Shown: one piece after another, positions 35,618-45,070 of the stretch
How the letters are laid out: each line of letters opens with the position of its first letter
Position numbering within the stretch: the stretch's first letter is position 1
From: Tissierellales bacterium
GTDB lineage: Bacteria > Bacillota > Clostridia > Tissierellales > Sedimentibacteraceae
Assembly (NCBI GenBank): GCA_018433765.1
Contig: JAHDQO010000001.1
Span: 1-64,000, forward strand
Length of the DNA: 64,000 nt
Direction: 5' to 3'
Program-made: the position numbers and the translations under genes
The notes under the pieces: model-generated
Databases searched by the model: none
Told to the model about the DNA's origin: nothing
Seen by the model: the letters and a program-made list of their open reading frames with translations, nothing else

Positions 35618-36730
35618 ATGACTAAGAAAAAATCTAAGCTACCAATAACAGTTGGTATAGCGTGTGTTTGGTTTGGAGCTCATTGTGGACCGGGAACAGC
35701 TTCAGGTGTGCAGACAAAAGTATATTATAATGTTTTTGGACAAGCAGGATTGATTACACCTTTTATAGCGATGGCGTTGTTAGGTTTATGTATTTATCTT
35801 TCAATTGAATTTGCAAGACTTACAAAAGTGGATAATTTTAAGAGTTGGGCAAATAAGTTTTTTTTCCCATATAATAAACTTTTTGCAAATTTATTTGAAT
35901 GTGCATATATATTTACAGTATTGATGGTAGTTGGATCATGTATTGCAACTGGTGCAACACTGCTTGAACAATACTTTGGACTTCCAATGATACTTGGAAC
36001 ATTAATTATAGCAGGTCTCACTTTATTTCTATCAATATTTGGAGCTAATTTAGTTAGATCATCTTCAACAGTTATGACTATTGTTATTGTTATAGCTATT
36101 GGTATCATAATATTTGCAGCGTTAGGTTCTTCAAAAGGAAACTTTACTAGTAATTATGCAGAAACAGAATTTGCTACACCTTCATTATGGGCAGCTATTT
36201 GGTCTAGTATTATTTATGCTGGATTTCAAGCTTCAGGAAATATTGCAAACAGTGTGTCAGTTGCAAAAGGTTTAAAAAGTCATAAAGAATCAGTAATAGC
36301 AGCATGTATAGGATTTTTATTAAATACAGTTTTAATTATAGGGGTAGCAGCAATGTTATTTGCATTTCCTCAAGCTCTTTTAGAAGAATTACCTAATTAT
36401 TATGTAGCAGAACAATTGGGTAGTAAATTGCTACTACTGCTATATGTAGTAATACTTGTATTAGCGGTTTTGACTACAACAGTTGGATTTTCCTTCGCTG
36501 TAACAGCGAGATATTCTCCGCTAATTAAAAAAATGAAAAACGGTCCTAAAAAAGATGCTTTAATCTCTTGTATTATGTTAATACTTTGTATAGGCGTATC
36601 AACATTTGGCCTTACTAAAATTGTAAAAGTAGGATTTGGTTATCTAGGTTTAGTATCTGTGTTTGTAGTAATAATCCCAGTTATAATAATTGGATTTATT
36701 AAAAATAAAAAACTTAGAGCTGAACAATGA
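35618..36730 (+). CDS. YkvI-family membrane transporter
   Basis: 370 residues from ATG 35618 (AAGGAGG upstream; an upstream ATG at 35534 rejected). About 10-11 membrane helices. The first contains A-C-V-W-F-G-A-H-C-G-P-G-T-A-S-G, an unwound-helix motif of the APC/LIVCS-like fold, and the middle has A-G-F-Q-A-S-G-N. This matches the uncharacterised YkvI family. Placed in a 2-hydroxyacid operon, it may import the hydroxyacid or exchange substrate and product. Substrate unproven. Confidence 0.75.
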   Translation: MTKKKSKLPITVGIACVWFGAHCGPGTASGVQTKVYYNVFGQAGLITPFIAMALLGLCIYLSIEFARLTKVDNFKSWANKFFFPYNKLFANLFECAYIFTVLMVVGSCIATGATLLEQYFGLPMILGTLIIAGLTLFLSIFGANLVRSSSTVMTIVIVIAIGIIIFAALGSSKGNFTSNYAETEFATPSLWAAIWSSIIYAGFQASGNIANSVSVAKGLKSHKESVIAACIGFLLNTVLIIGVAAMLFAFPQALLEELPNYYVAEQLGSKLLLLLYVVILVLAVLTTTVGFSFAVTARYSPLIKKMKNGPKKDALISCIMLILCIGVSTFGLTKIVKVGFGYLGLVSVFVVIIPVIIIGFIKNKKLRAEQ

Positions 36731-36780
36731 ATGTGTGAAAACAAGTAAAAAATGTTTTAGTAAAAGATAAATAATTAACT

Positions 36781-36819
36781 AGATTAGCAGAGATATGAAT
36801 TTCATTTTTCTGCTAATCT
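36781..36819 (+). repeat. Perfect long hairpin before the LarA-like gene
   Basis: AGATTAGCAGA (36781-36791) pairs perfectly with TCTGCTAATCT (36809-36819), with inner ATGAA/TTCAT pairing. There is no T-run, and the ribosome binding site TAGGAGG begins 5 bases later. This fits a processing, stability or translation-control stem better than a terminator. Confidence 0.5.
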
Positions 36820-36838
36820 TCATTAGGAGGAAATAAAT

Positions 36839-38131
36839 ATGCAATTTATAGATTTCCCTAAAATTGATTTTGGTGTAATGGGAATAGATGAAATAAAACT
36901 GCCAAAGATGTATAAAATTAAACAGAAATATGCAGATGATAAAATTGATGATATAGATGCTTGGATATTTGAGCAGATGGAAAAAACTATACAGGATAAG
37001 CAATCCTATAAAGGAAAAAGAATTTGTATTACAGCAGGAAGTAGAGGTATTCCCAATTTAGATAAAATCATTTTATCAATTATAAAAAATTTAAAAAACT
37101 GGGGTGCAGAACCTTTTGTTATTCCTTCAATGGGAAGCCATGGAGGAGGTTCAGTAGAAGGACAATTAGAAATATTAAGAGGATATAACATAACAGAAGA
37201 AAGTATGGGAGTTCCGATTTTAGCAACTATGGAAGTTGTTCAAGTAGGAGAGCTACCCGATGGTACAGAAGTTTACTGCGATAAATATGCTTATGAAGCT
37301 GACGGTATTGTACTACTCAATAAAGTTAAACCTCATACTGATTTTAGAGGTAAAAATGAAAGTGGTATGGCTAAGATGATGGCAATAGGTATTGCAAATC
37401 ACAAAGGTGCAGCAATGTTTCATCGCATGGGATTTCAAAGCTTTGCAGAACGTATACCACAAGTTTGTGATGTTTTCCTTAAAAACACAAAAGTTGCTTT
37501 TGGCGTAGGTATTGTACAAAATGCGTATGATGACATAAGTGAAATAGAAATAGTTAATAAAGAAAATTTTCTAGAAAGAGATGCTGCATTATTAGAAATT
37601 GCCAAAAGCAGAATAGCTACTTTCAAAGATCCAAATATTGATCTTTTAATCATAGATGAAATAGGAAAAAATATTAGTGGTAATGGTCATGATCCTAATA
37701 TAACAGGTAGAAGTAATTCTCCAGGATTTGAAAGTATTTTAAACCTTAAGAAACTATTTATTAGAGGTCTTACAGAAGAAACCCATCATAATGGCTGTGG
37801 TATTAATCAAGCAGATATGACAACTAGAAGATGTTTGAAAGACATTGATTTCTCTACTATGTGGACGAATGTAGCTACAACAAATAATTTTAAAAGTGGA
37901 AGAATTCCTATGTATGCCGAAACAGATAAAGATGCTATAAAAATGTGTATAAGAACTTGTATAGGAATAAATTATAACAAACCCAGAGTTGTTCGTATAT
38001 TAAATACATCTTCTATGAACGAAATTGAAGTTTCAGAAGGCTATTTAGAAATTATTAAGGATCGTGATGATATAGAAATAATATCAGGACCTTATGAATT
38101 GAATTTTGACAATAAAGGTTTTTTAGAATAA
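36839..38131 (+). CDS. LarA-superfamily protein (2-hydroxyacid racemase-like, DUF2088)
   Basis: 430 residues. Conserved blocks: G-S-R-G-I-P-N-L near residue 63, P-S-M-G-S-H-G-G-G near 98, N-K-V-K-P-H-T-D-F-R-G near 163, and E-S-G-M-A-K-M-M-A-I-G-I near 177. The H-x-x-H-like and K-P-H-T-D-F motifs are those of the LarA superfamily, whose characterised members are nickel-pincer racemases or epimerases of lactate, malate, phenyllactate and hydroxyglutarate. Its place after a 2-hydroxyacyl-CoA dehydratase operon suggests it supplies the (R)-isomer. The cofactor genes larB, larC and larE are not in this window. Closed by a strong terminator. Confidence 0.78.
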   Translation: MQFIDFPKIDFGVMGIDEIKLPKMYKIKQKYADDKIDDIDAWIFEQMEKTIQDKQSYKGKRICITAGSRGIPNLDKIILSIIKNLKNWGAEPFVIPSMGSHGGGSVEGQLEILRGYNITEESMGVPILATMEVVQVGELPDGTEVYCDKYAYEADGIVLLNKVKPHTDFRGKNESGMAKMMAIGIANHKGAAMFHRMGFQSFAERIPQVCDVFLKNTKVAFGVGIVQNAYDDISEIEIVNKENFLERDAALLEIAKSRIATFKDPNIDLLIIDEIGKNISGNGHDPNITGRSNSPGFESILNLKKLFIRGLTEETHHNGCGINQADMTTRRCLKDIDFSTMWTNVATTNNFKSGRIPMYAETDKDAIKMCIRTCIGINYNKPRVVRILNTSSMNEIEVSEGYLEIIKDRDDIEIISGPYELNFDNKGFLE

Positions 38132-38167
38132 AAAATTTTATTAATAAAAGTTTAACAGTACCTAAGG

Positions 38168-38200
38168 ACTGAATCCTGTATTTATAGGATTCAGTTTTTT
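38168..38200 (+). terminator. Terminator at the end of the 2-hydroxyacid operon
   Basis: ACTGAATCCT (38168-38177) pairs perfectly with AGGATTCAGT (38186-38195), followed by a T-run to 38200. Confidence 0.85.
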
Positions 38201-38375
38201 GTTGTTTAAATTTTTATTTTTTTAATTTATTTCTATAAAATTAAAATTAATTTACACAAGTAACTTATAACAATGTATATTATTTCATTATTTTTTTGAC
38301 TTAATAATTAGAATTGATAAAATTTTCAAGTAAAATAAGGGTAAAGTTACAAAATAATAATAATTTATACAAAAC

Positions 38376-38404
38376 TTGACAAATAAATACTAAATTTGTA
38401 TAAT
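38376..38404 (+). promoter_or_regulatory. Near-consensus promoter of loaP and the NRPS cluster
   Basis: TTGACA (38376-38381) and TATAAT (38399-38404) are both consensus, with an ideal 17-base spacer. Transcription would start near 38411, shortly before the loaP ATG at 38435. No other clear promoter is seen before the NRPS genes. Confidence 0.8.
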
Positions 38405-38434
38405 CATATTAAAAAAGTAAAAAAGGTAAATAAT

Positions 38435-38941
38435 ATGTATTGGTATGCAATTTTTGTTCAAACAGGTAAAGAAAACTATGTTAAAGATTGGATAGAATAT
38501 TATTTTAAAAAAAGCGAACTGAAGGTATTTATACCCAAGAAAAAGATGAAAGAAAAAAGAAAAGGACATTATTACGAAATAGTGCGTACCGTTTTTCCAA
38601 GTTACATTTTTTTATACACAAATATGAATATTGAAAAGTGTAATAAATTAAAAAGACTTCCAAATGTATACAGAATACTAAAAGATGATAATTATTTTAC
38701 CAATATAGATCAAAAAGAGATGAATATAATTCTGAAACTATTTGGAAGAGAAGAAATTGCAGATTATACAAAGATATTTTATGAAAATGATAAAGTTGAA
38801 ATTATTGATGGACCGTTATGTGGATTTGAGGGATTAATTAAAAAAATAGATAAAAGAAAAAACAGAGCTACAATTACCTTTGATTTATTGGGTCAGGAAA
38901 GAAAAATAGATTTAGGTGTAGAAATTTTAAAGAAGATATAA
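38435..38941 (+). CDS. loaP: LoaP-type NusG-family antiterminator
   Basis: 168 residues from ATG 38435; the longer reading would start in the promoter. N-terminal NGN domain: W-Y-A-I-F-V-Q-T-G-K-E-N-Y-V, V-F-I-P-K-K, R-T-V-F-P-S-Y-I-F-L. C-terminal KOW domain: G-D-K-V/N-D-K-V-E-I-I-D-G-P-L-C-G-F-E-G-L-I-K-K-I. A-specialised NusG paralogues of this kind (LoaP) let RNA polymerase read through terminators in long antibiotic operons of Firmicutes. Here it is the first gene of an 18-kb NRPS locus, and a hairpin plus terminator follow it, which fits that role directly. Transcribed from its own consensus promoter. Confidence 0.85.
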   Translation: MYWYAIFVQTGKENYVKDWIEYYFKKSELKVFIPKKKMKEKRKGHYYEIVRTVFPSYIFLYTNMNIEKCNKLKRLPNVYRILKDDNYFTNIDQKEMNIILKLFGREEIADYTKIFYENDKVEIIDGPLCGFEGLIKKIDKRKNRATITFDLLGQERKIDLGVEILKKI

Positions 38942-38961
38942 ATATAAATAAGAAGCTAATA

Positions 38962-38998
38962 TATAAATCAATTGCTTGCTTCGGCCGATTGATGTATA
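38962..38998 (+). promoter_or_regulatory. Leader hairpin, candidate LoaP recognition element
   Basis: A 13-position stem (38962-38974 with 38986-38998, one mismatch and one G-T pair) closed by an 11-base G+C-richer loop, CTTGCTTCGGC. It begins 20 bases after the loaP stop and precedes the terminator. LoaP proteins are known to act through an RNA hairpin in the operon leader. The match here is by position and shape only. Confidence 0.55.
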
Positions 38999-39004
38999 AA
39001 AGTG

Positions 39005-39065
39005 GATATAGCTAGATATTTGTAGTGTATAGTAAGTACATGAAAGGGCGAAGCTATGTCTTTTT
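39005..39065 (+). terminator. Leader terminator upstream of the NRPS genes
   Basis: GATATAGCT (39005-39013) pairs with AGCTATGTC (39052-39060) with one G-T pair, followed by TTTTT (39061-39065). The loop holds an inner TGTA/TACA stem (39021-39040). It lies between loaP and the first biosynthetic gene and is the expected target of antitermination. Confidence 0.6.
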
Positions 39066-39107
39066 GTATTATTTTTATATTTCTTAATATTAGAAAGTGA
39101 GTTTATT

Positions 39108-39800
39108 ATGAAAGCTTATATTACAAAAATTATAGATATTAGTGAAGAAAGAATAAATAAAATATCTTTATTAATTGATTCTGATAAGAAAACTAAAATT
39201 GAAAAATATCATAATAAAAAAGACAAGATCAGGTCTTTAATAGGAGATATCTTAATAAGAAATATAATTATCAAAGAATTAAATATACAAAATAATTATA
39301 TAACCTTTGATAAAAATAAATATGGAAAACCATACTTATTAAAATATCCAAAATTTAATTTCAACATATCTCATTCAGAAGAATATGTAGCATGTGCAGT
39401 TGATGATGAACCTATAGGAATAGATATAGAAAAGATTAAAATTATTAAATATGAAGAAGTAGCTGGAAGATTTTTTACAGAAGATGAACTAAATTATATT
39501 TTAAGAGAAGATTTAGAAGATGACAAACAAAGTAAATTTTATGAAATATGGACATTAAAAGAAAGTTTCATAAAATGCTGTGGAAAAGGTCTGTCCATAC
39601 CGTTAAAATCATTCTCTATAAATATAGATAAATATAAAAATATTAGCGTAAATGATAAACAAAATAAATATAAATTAAAAAGTTTTAATATAGATGAAGA
39701 TTATAAAATGGCAGTATGTTCTAATAACCAAATCACAAAAGAAATAATAACAATTGATACAACTAGTTTAATAAATAATTGTTTGACATGGACATTATGA
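39108..39800 (+). CDS. Sfp-type 4'-phosphopantetheinyl transferase
   Basis: 230 residues. The family motifs are present: F-N-I-S-H-S-E, the Mg-binding G-I-D-I-E-K-I and F-Y-E-I-W-T-L-K-E-S-F-I-K-C-C-G-K-G-L, plus R-F-F-T-E-D-E-L. It transfers phosphopantetheine from CoA to the carrier domains of the two NRPSs, and perhaps to the small carrier protein at 57287. First biosynthetic gene after the leader terminator. Normal length for Sfp. Confidence 0.92.
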   Translation: MKAYITKIIDISEERINKISLLIDSDKKTKIEKYHNKKDKIRSLIGDILIRNIIIKELNIQNNYITFDKNKYGKPYLLKYPKFNFNISHSEEYVACAVDDEPIGIDIEKIKIIKYEEVAGRFFTEDELNYILREDLEDDKQSKFYEIWTLKESFIKCCGKGLSIPLKSFSINIDKYKNISVNDKQNKYKLKSFNIDEDYKMAVCSNNQITKEIITIDTTSLINNCLTWTL

Positions 39801-39814
39801 GGGAGGACTATAAC

Positions 39815-40540
39815 ATGATATTATTTTGCATACCATATGCAGGAGGTTCAGAAACAATATATTATAAATGGAAAAAGTGTTTAAACCCTTCTATACAATT
39901 AGAACCAATAAAGCTTAAAGCAAGAGGAAAAAGAATTGATGAGATATTTTATAGAACATTAGAAGAAGCAGTAGAAGATATATTTCAAAATATTAAAGAT
40001 AAAATAATAGAAAATGATTATGCAATCTATGGACATAGTATGGGAAGTCTATTAGCATATGAACTATATTATAAAATAACTAGTCAGAAATTAAGAATAC
40101 CTAAACATATATTCTTTTCAGGATATAAGTCACCAAACATCAAAAGAAAAGAAAAACAAATACATCAGCTGCCAGATGACGAGTTTATGAAAGAAGTAAT
40201 TGAATTAGGTGGAACACCAGAGGAATTAGTTAAAAGTGAAGAAATGCTTAAGTTATTTTTGCCAGTTCTTCGAAATGATTTTAGAATCATAGAAAATTAT
40301 ATATATAAAGAAAAAAAAGACAAAATTCAATGTGATATTACTATTCTAAATGGAAAAAAAGATGACATAACATTAGAAGAAATATTAGCATGGAAAAATC
40401 ACGGAGATAAAGGATTTAAAGTATATAATTTTGAAGGCAATCATTTTTTTATAAATAATAACATTAAAAATATAACTAATATAATAAATACCACTTTAGC
40501 CAATAGAAACATAAAAAAATTGGAGATTGTTTATGGATAA
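39815..40540 (+). CDS. Type II thioesterase (NRPS editing)
   Basis: 241 residues from ATG 39815 (GGGAGGA upstream). Alpha/beta-hydrolase with N-terminal F-C-I-P-Y-A-G-G-S, nucleophile Ser about 75 in G-H-S-M-G-S, Asp in G-K-K-D-D-I-T and His in F-E-G-N-H-F-F-I. It matches GrsT/SrfAD-type enzymes that clear mis-primed acyl groups from carrier domains. It starts 14 bases after the sfp-type gene, and its 3' end overlaps the NRPS1 start by 8 bases. Confidence 0.92.
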   Translation: MILFCIPYAGGSETIYYKWKKCLNPSIQLEPIKLKARGKRIDEIFYRTLEEAVEDIFQNIKDKIIENDYAIYGHSMGSLLAYELYYKITSQKLRIPKHIFFSGYKSPNIKRKEKQIHQLPDDEFMKEVIELGGTPEELVKSEEMLKLFLPVLRNDFRIIENYIYKEKKDKIQCDITILNGKKDDITLEEILAWKNHGDKGFKVYNFEGNHFFINNNIKNITNIINTTLANRNIKKLEIVYG

Positions 40541-43500
40541 CAATAAAAGAATATATTATAAATTAACTCACCCTCAAAAAAGAATATGGTATGTAGATAA
40601 ATTAAATTCAAACAATTCACTTCATAATATTGGAGGCTCTTTAAATATAAATAATCGAGTTGAAGTCGATAAGCTAAAAGAGACACTTAATCATTTAATA
40701 GAGACAAATGAAGGTCTAAGAATAAGATTCACACAAAAAGATGGACAACCAGTTCAATATGTTTATGATTTTAAAAAAGAAAATATAGAATTCATAAATT
40801 TTAGCAATAAACAAAATCCTATTGAAGAATTCAAAAAATATTTAGAAAATACATTCAAAGAAAATTTTATCATAGAAGATAATCAATTATATCATTTCGT
40901 AATATGTAAAATAAGCGATAAAGAATATAGATTATTATCAAAATTCCACCATATTATAGCAGATGGATGGTCAATAAGTCTTATAGAAAAACAAATATGC
41001 GAAACATATAATAAATTAACAAAAGGTAAATATCAATGCTTTGAAGAAAATTATTCATATATAGAATATATAAAAGAAGAAAATCAATATTTAAATTCAG
41101 ATAGATTCATAAGAAATAAAAATTTCTGGAACAAAAAGTTTAAAAACATACCCGAAGAATTTTTATACAAATCTTTTAATAACTTAGAAGGTAAAAGACT
41201 ATCATTTAATATTGATAGTGATCTATCAAACAAAATCAGAACATTTACAGCAGATAAAAAATGTTCATTAAATACATTTTTTACAACAATCATGCTTATA
41301 TATATAAATAAAATTACAAACAAAAATGATTTAGTAATAGGCACACCTGTATTTAATAGGACAGGCAGCAAACAAAAATTAATGATTGGAATGTTTACAA
41401 GCACAGTACCTTTTAGATACACCTTAGATACCGAAACCAATATAAGCAGTTTAATAAAATCAATTAATAGAGAATTAAAATATTGTTTATTAAATCAAAA
41501 ATATCCATACGATCTACTAATAAAAGACTTAGAAATAAACAAAAAAGGATATGATAGTTTATTTAAAATATCCGTAAATTATTATAACGCTAAATACATT
41601 AATAATATAGAAGGCATAAAATTTAAAGCAGAAGAATATTATTGCGGAAGTCAAAGCTACTCATTACAGTTAACAATAAAAGAGTGGGAAAAAGATAACA
41701 TAACTTTAAATTTTGATTACAAAACTAAAGAATACAAAGAACAAGAAATAAAAGAAATGCATAAATCCATAATTAATATCATTAAACAAACAATAACAAA
41801 TCAAAACATTACCGTTAAAAATATAAAACTGCTTAATGAAGAAGAAATAAAACATAAAATATACACACTAAACCAAACAAGCAGTTACTATCCCAGAAAA
41901 ACAATATACGAGTTATTTGAAGAACAAGTATTAAAAACACCAAATAAAACTGCACTAGAATTTAAACAAGAAAAAGTAACATATAAACAGCTAAATGAAA
42001 AATCAAATCAACTAGCAAACTATCTACGACAGAAGGGCATAAAAAGACAAAATGTTGTAGGAATAATGGAAAGCCACTCTATAGAATTAGTTATAAGTAT
42101 CCTAGCAGTTTTAAAAGCTGGAGGTGCTTATATACCAATAGATCCTAGTTATCCAGCTGAAAGAATAAACTATATTCTTGAAGATGCTTCAAGCTTCATG
42201 CTGTTAACCAATTTTAATACTAATGATGATATTAAATTCCAAGGAAATACAGTTAATGTAAACAATGTAGATTTAAGCTTATATGACAAAGAAAACTTAA
42301 CAAAAATAAATAATATAACCGATTTAGTTTATATTATATATACTTCCGGTTCAACAGGAAAACCAAAAGGAGTAATGATTGAACATAAGGGCTTAACAAA
42401 TTATATATGGTGGGCCGATAAAAAGTACATAAAAGATAATGATGAATCAATGGCTTTGTATTCTTCAATATCCTTTGATCTGACAGTAACTTCTATATTC
42501 ACTCCTTTGATATCAGGTAATAAGATTTTAATTTATGACAATGATGATGAAGAATTTGTTTTATATAAAATATTAAGAGAAAACAAGACAACCTTTTTAA
42601 AACTTACACCCTCTCATTTAACACTATTGAAAGATACAGACAATACAAAATCTAATATAAAAAGGTTAATTGTAGGAGGAGAAGACTTAAAAGTAAATCT
42701 AGCAAACAAAATATACAGTAGTTTTGGTAAGAATATAGAAATATATAATGAATATGGGCCAACAGAAACAGTAGTTGGATGCATGATATATAAATATAAT
42801 GAAGAAAAAGACAATAACACCTCAGTACCAATAGGGTATCCTGCTGACAATGTACAAATATATATATTAGACAGTGAATTAAACCCAGTTCCAACAGGTT
42901 TAGTTGGAGAATTATATATCTCTGGTGATGGAGTTGCTAGAGGATATCTAAAAAATGAATATAAAACCAGCGAAAGATTCATACAAAATCCATATACCAA
43001 TGGAAAAATAATGTACAAAACAGGTGATACAGCAAGATATCTAGAAAATGGCTGTATTGAGTATGTAGGCAGAATAGATAATCAAATAAAACTAAGAGGA
43101 CACCGCATAGAAATTGGAGAAATAGAAAAATACTTATTAGAAAATCAATATGTTAAAGATGCTGTTGTAGCTTACAAAGAAGATATAACAGGTAATAAAG
43201 TTTTAACTGCTTATGTAGTAAGAAAAAAAGATGTTACAGATTCAGAATTAAAGAATTGGCTTCTAAAATTTTTACCTAAATATATGATCCCAATTAACTA
43301 TATATTTCTAAAACAGCTACCTTTAACTGTTAATGGAAAAATAGATTATGATTTACTCCCAAAGCCAATACCCGTAGAAAAAGAATTTATAAAGTACAAA
43401 ACAAATATCGAAAAAGAACTAGTAAAAGCAATGAAAGAAATTTTAAAAGTAGAAAAAATAAGCATGAACGATAATTACTATCAGCTTGGCGGAGATTCTA

Positions 43501-45017
43501 TAAAAGCAATCCAGATATCTTCAAAACTTAAAAACATAGGATTAAATATTAAAGTAAAAGATATTTTAACTTATGACTCTATTAAAGAAATAGCAGACGC
43601 TGTGGTTATTAGTAAAAGTAATAGAGATATAAGTCAAAATAAGTGTGAAGGCAAAATTAAAAACACACCAATTATAAATTGGTTTTTAAAGCAAAGATTT
43701 TCAAATGAAAATACATATAATCAATATATATTCTTAGAACTTAAAAATTCATTAGATATTGAGAAAGTAAAAATTGCTGCAAGCAAACTATTAGAGCATC
43801 ATGATTCATTAAGAATTAATTATAATAGGAAGGAAAATAATTTATATTATAACAATAACCATTTAAATGATAGCAATATTGTACAATACATTGACTTAAC
43901 TGATTGTTCCAGCAGTTCTCAAGATGAAAAAATAAAGAAATTTATTAAAAAAGCAGAAGTTAAATTTAACATAGAAAAAAGCCTCTTATTTAATATTACT
44001 ATCTTTCAATTAAGTCATGAAAGACAAGCTGTATTATTTACAGCGCATCACTTAGTAGTTGATGGAGTTTCATGGAGAATCATATTAAATGATTTTATAA
44101 CTATATTAAAGCAAATTAATAATGATAAAAAAATAGAGCTGCCTATGAAAACACATTCATTAAAAGAATGGTCACAACAGTTACAAAATTATAGTAAAAA
44201 TAATTTTGAAGAAGAAAAAGCTTATTGGAAAGATATTTCAAATAAGAATTTTGTTTATCCTATAGATTTTAATAAAGAAAAAGATACTGTGAAAACATCC
44301 TCTGTTTTAAGCGCTGATTTAAGTGAAGATATGACAAATATTCTAATAAAAAAGGTAAATGAAATTTATAATATTGAGATAAATGAAGTATTAATAATAG
44401 CATTAGCTATTACAGTTAGTAAAACTACTAATAATGAAGATATAGTGATTGAAGTTGAGAGACATGGAAGAGAAAGTATAAACGATTATATTGATATCTC
44501 AAGAACTGTAGGATGGTTTACGAGTATATATCCAGTTTATTTAAAAATAGAAGACACAGAAATAGACAGCAGAATAAAATCAATAAAAGAACAACTTAGA
44601 AACATACCAAATAAGGGGTTCAATTACAGTGTTATTAAATATCTAAATCATAATATAAAGAACTCTAATAATAAGCATATAAGATTAAATTATCTTGGAG
44701 ATATGGATAGCATCATACGTACAAATGATTTAGATATAGCTAATATTAAATTTGGACTAGACAATTATGAAGAAAACTCATTAACCGCACTAATGGATAT
44801 TGAAGCAGTAATAATAAATAAAAAGTTAAAGATAAACATTACTTATAGTAATAATAGATTTAAAAAAGAAACAATTAAAAAGTTTATTGAAAGCTATATA
44901 GAAACATTGAAATTAATTATTAATCATTGTAGCAATAAGTCTTCAAAACAATTCACACCATCAGATTTTGATGCTGTTGATATTTCTCAAGAAGATTTAG
45001 ATAGTTTGTTTGCTTAA
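40533..45017 (+). CDS. NRPS1: C-A(Asn)-T-E, acyl-D-Asn initiation module
   Basis: 1494 residues from ATG 40533 (GGAGA upstream). Domains: condensation 1-430 with H-H-I-I-A-D-G-W-S near 140; adenylation about 440-930 with T-S-G-S-T-G-K-P-K-G, Y-G-P-T-E-T, K-L-R-G-H-R and N-G-K; thiolation with active Ser about 989 in G-G-D-S; epimerisation about 1040-1485 with H-H-L-V-V-D-G-V-S and R-T-V-G-W-F-T. Reading the ten binding-pocket positions against the Phe A domain of GrsA gives D-L-T-K-I-G-E-V-G-K, the classical Asn code. As the first module starts with a C domain and no loading domain, it is expected to N-acylate Asn with a fatty acid and deliver acyl-D-Asn to NRPS2. Confidence 0.9.
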   Translation: MDNNKRIYYKLTHPQKRIWYVDKLNSNNSLHNIGGSLNINNRVEVDKLKETLNHLIETNEGLRIRFTQKDGQPVQYVYDFKKENIEFINFSNKQNPIEEFKKYLENTFKENFIIEDNQLYHFVICKISDKEYRLLSKFHHIIADGWSISLIEKQICETYNKLTKGKYQCFEENYSYIEYIKEENQYLNSDRFIRNKNFWNKKFKNIPEEFLYKSFNNLEGKRLSFNIDSDLSNKIRTFTADKKCSLNTFFTTIMLIYINKITNKNDLVIGTPVFNRTGSKQKLMIGMFTSTVPFRYTLDTETNISSLIKSINRELKYCLLNQKYPYDLLIKDLEINKKGYDSLFKISVNYYNAKYINNIEGIKFKAEEYYCGSQSYSLQLTIKEWEKDNITLNFDYKTKEYKEQEIKEMHKSIINIIKQTITNQNITVKNIKLLNEEEIKHKIYTLNQTSSYYPRKTIYELFEEQVLKTPNKTALEFKQEKVTYKQLNEKSNQLANYLRQKGIKRQNVVGIMESHSIELVISILAVLKAGGAYIPIDPSYPAERINYILEDASSFMLLTNFNTNDDIKFQGNTVNVNNVDLSLYDKENLTKINNITDLVYIIYTSGSTGKPKGVMIEHKGLTNYIWWADKKYIKDNDESMALYSSISFDLTVTSIFTPLISGNKILIYDNDDEEFVLYKILRENKTTFLKLTPSHLTLLKDTDNTKSNIKRLIVGGEDLKVNLANKIYSSFGKNIEIYNEYGPTETVVGCMIYKYNEEKDNNTSVPIGYPADNVQIYILDSELNPVPTGLVGELYISGDGVARGYLKNEYKTSERFIQNPYTNGKIMYKTGDTARYLENGCIEYVGRIDNQIKLRGHRIEIGEIEKYLLENQYVKDAVVAYKEDITGNKVLTAYVVRKKDVTDSELKNWLLKFLPKYMIPINYIFLKQLPLTVNGKIDYDLLPKPIPVEKEFIKYKTNIEKELVKAMKEILKVEKISMNDNYYQLGGDSIKAIQISSKLKNIGLNIKVKDILTYDSIKEIADAVVISKSNRDISQNKCEGKIKNTPIINWFLKQRFSNENTYNQYIFLELKNSLDIEKVKIAASKLLEHHDSLRINYNRKENNLYYNNNHLNDSNIVQYIDLTDCSSSSQDEKIKKFIKKAEVKFNIEKSLLFNITIFQLSHERQAVLFTAHHLVVDGVSWRIILNDFITILKQINNDKKIELPMKTHSLKEWSQQLQNYSKNNFEEEKAYWKDISNKNFVYPIDFNKEKDTVKTSSVLSADLSEDMTNILIKKVNEIYNIEINEVLIIALAITVSKTTNNEDIVIEVERHGRESINDYIDISRTVGWFTSIYPVYLKIEDTEIDSRIKSIKEQLRNIPNKGFNYSVIKYLNHNIKNSNNKHIRLNYLGDMDSIIRTNDLDIANIKFGLDNYEENSLTALMDIEAVIINKKLKINITYSNNRFKKETIKKFIESYIETLKLIINHCSNKSSKQFTPSDFDAVDISQEDLDSLFA

Positions 45018-45070
45018 AAAAATTGATTCTTAAAGGTAGAAAAAATACTTAGATATGGGGCAAAGATATA

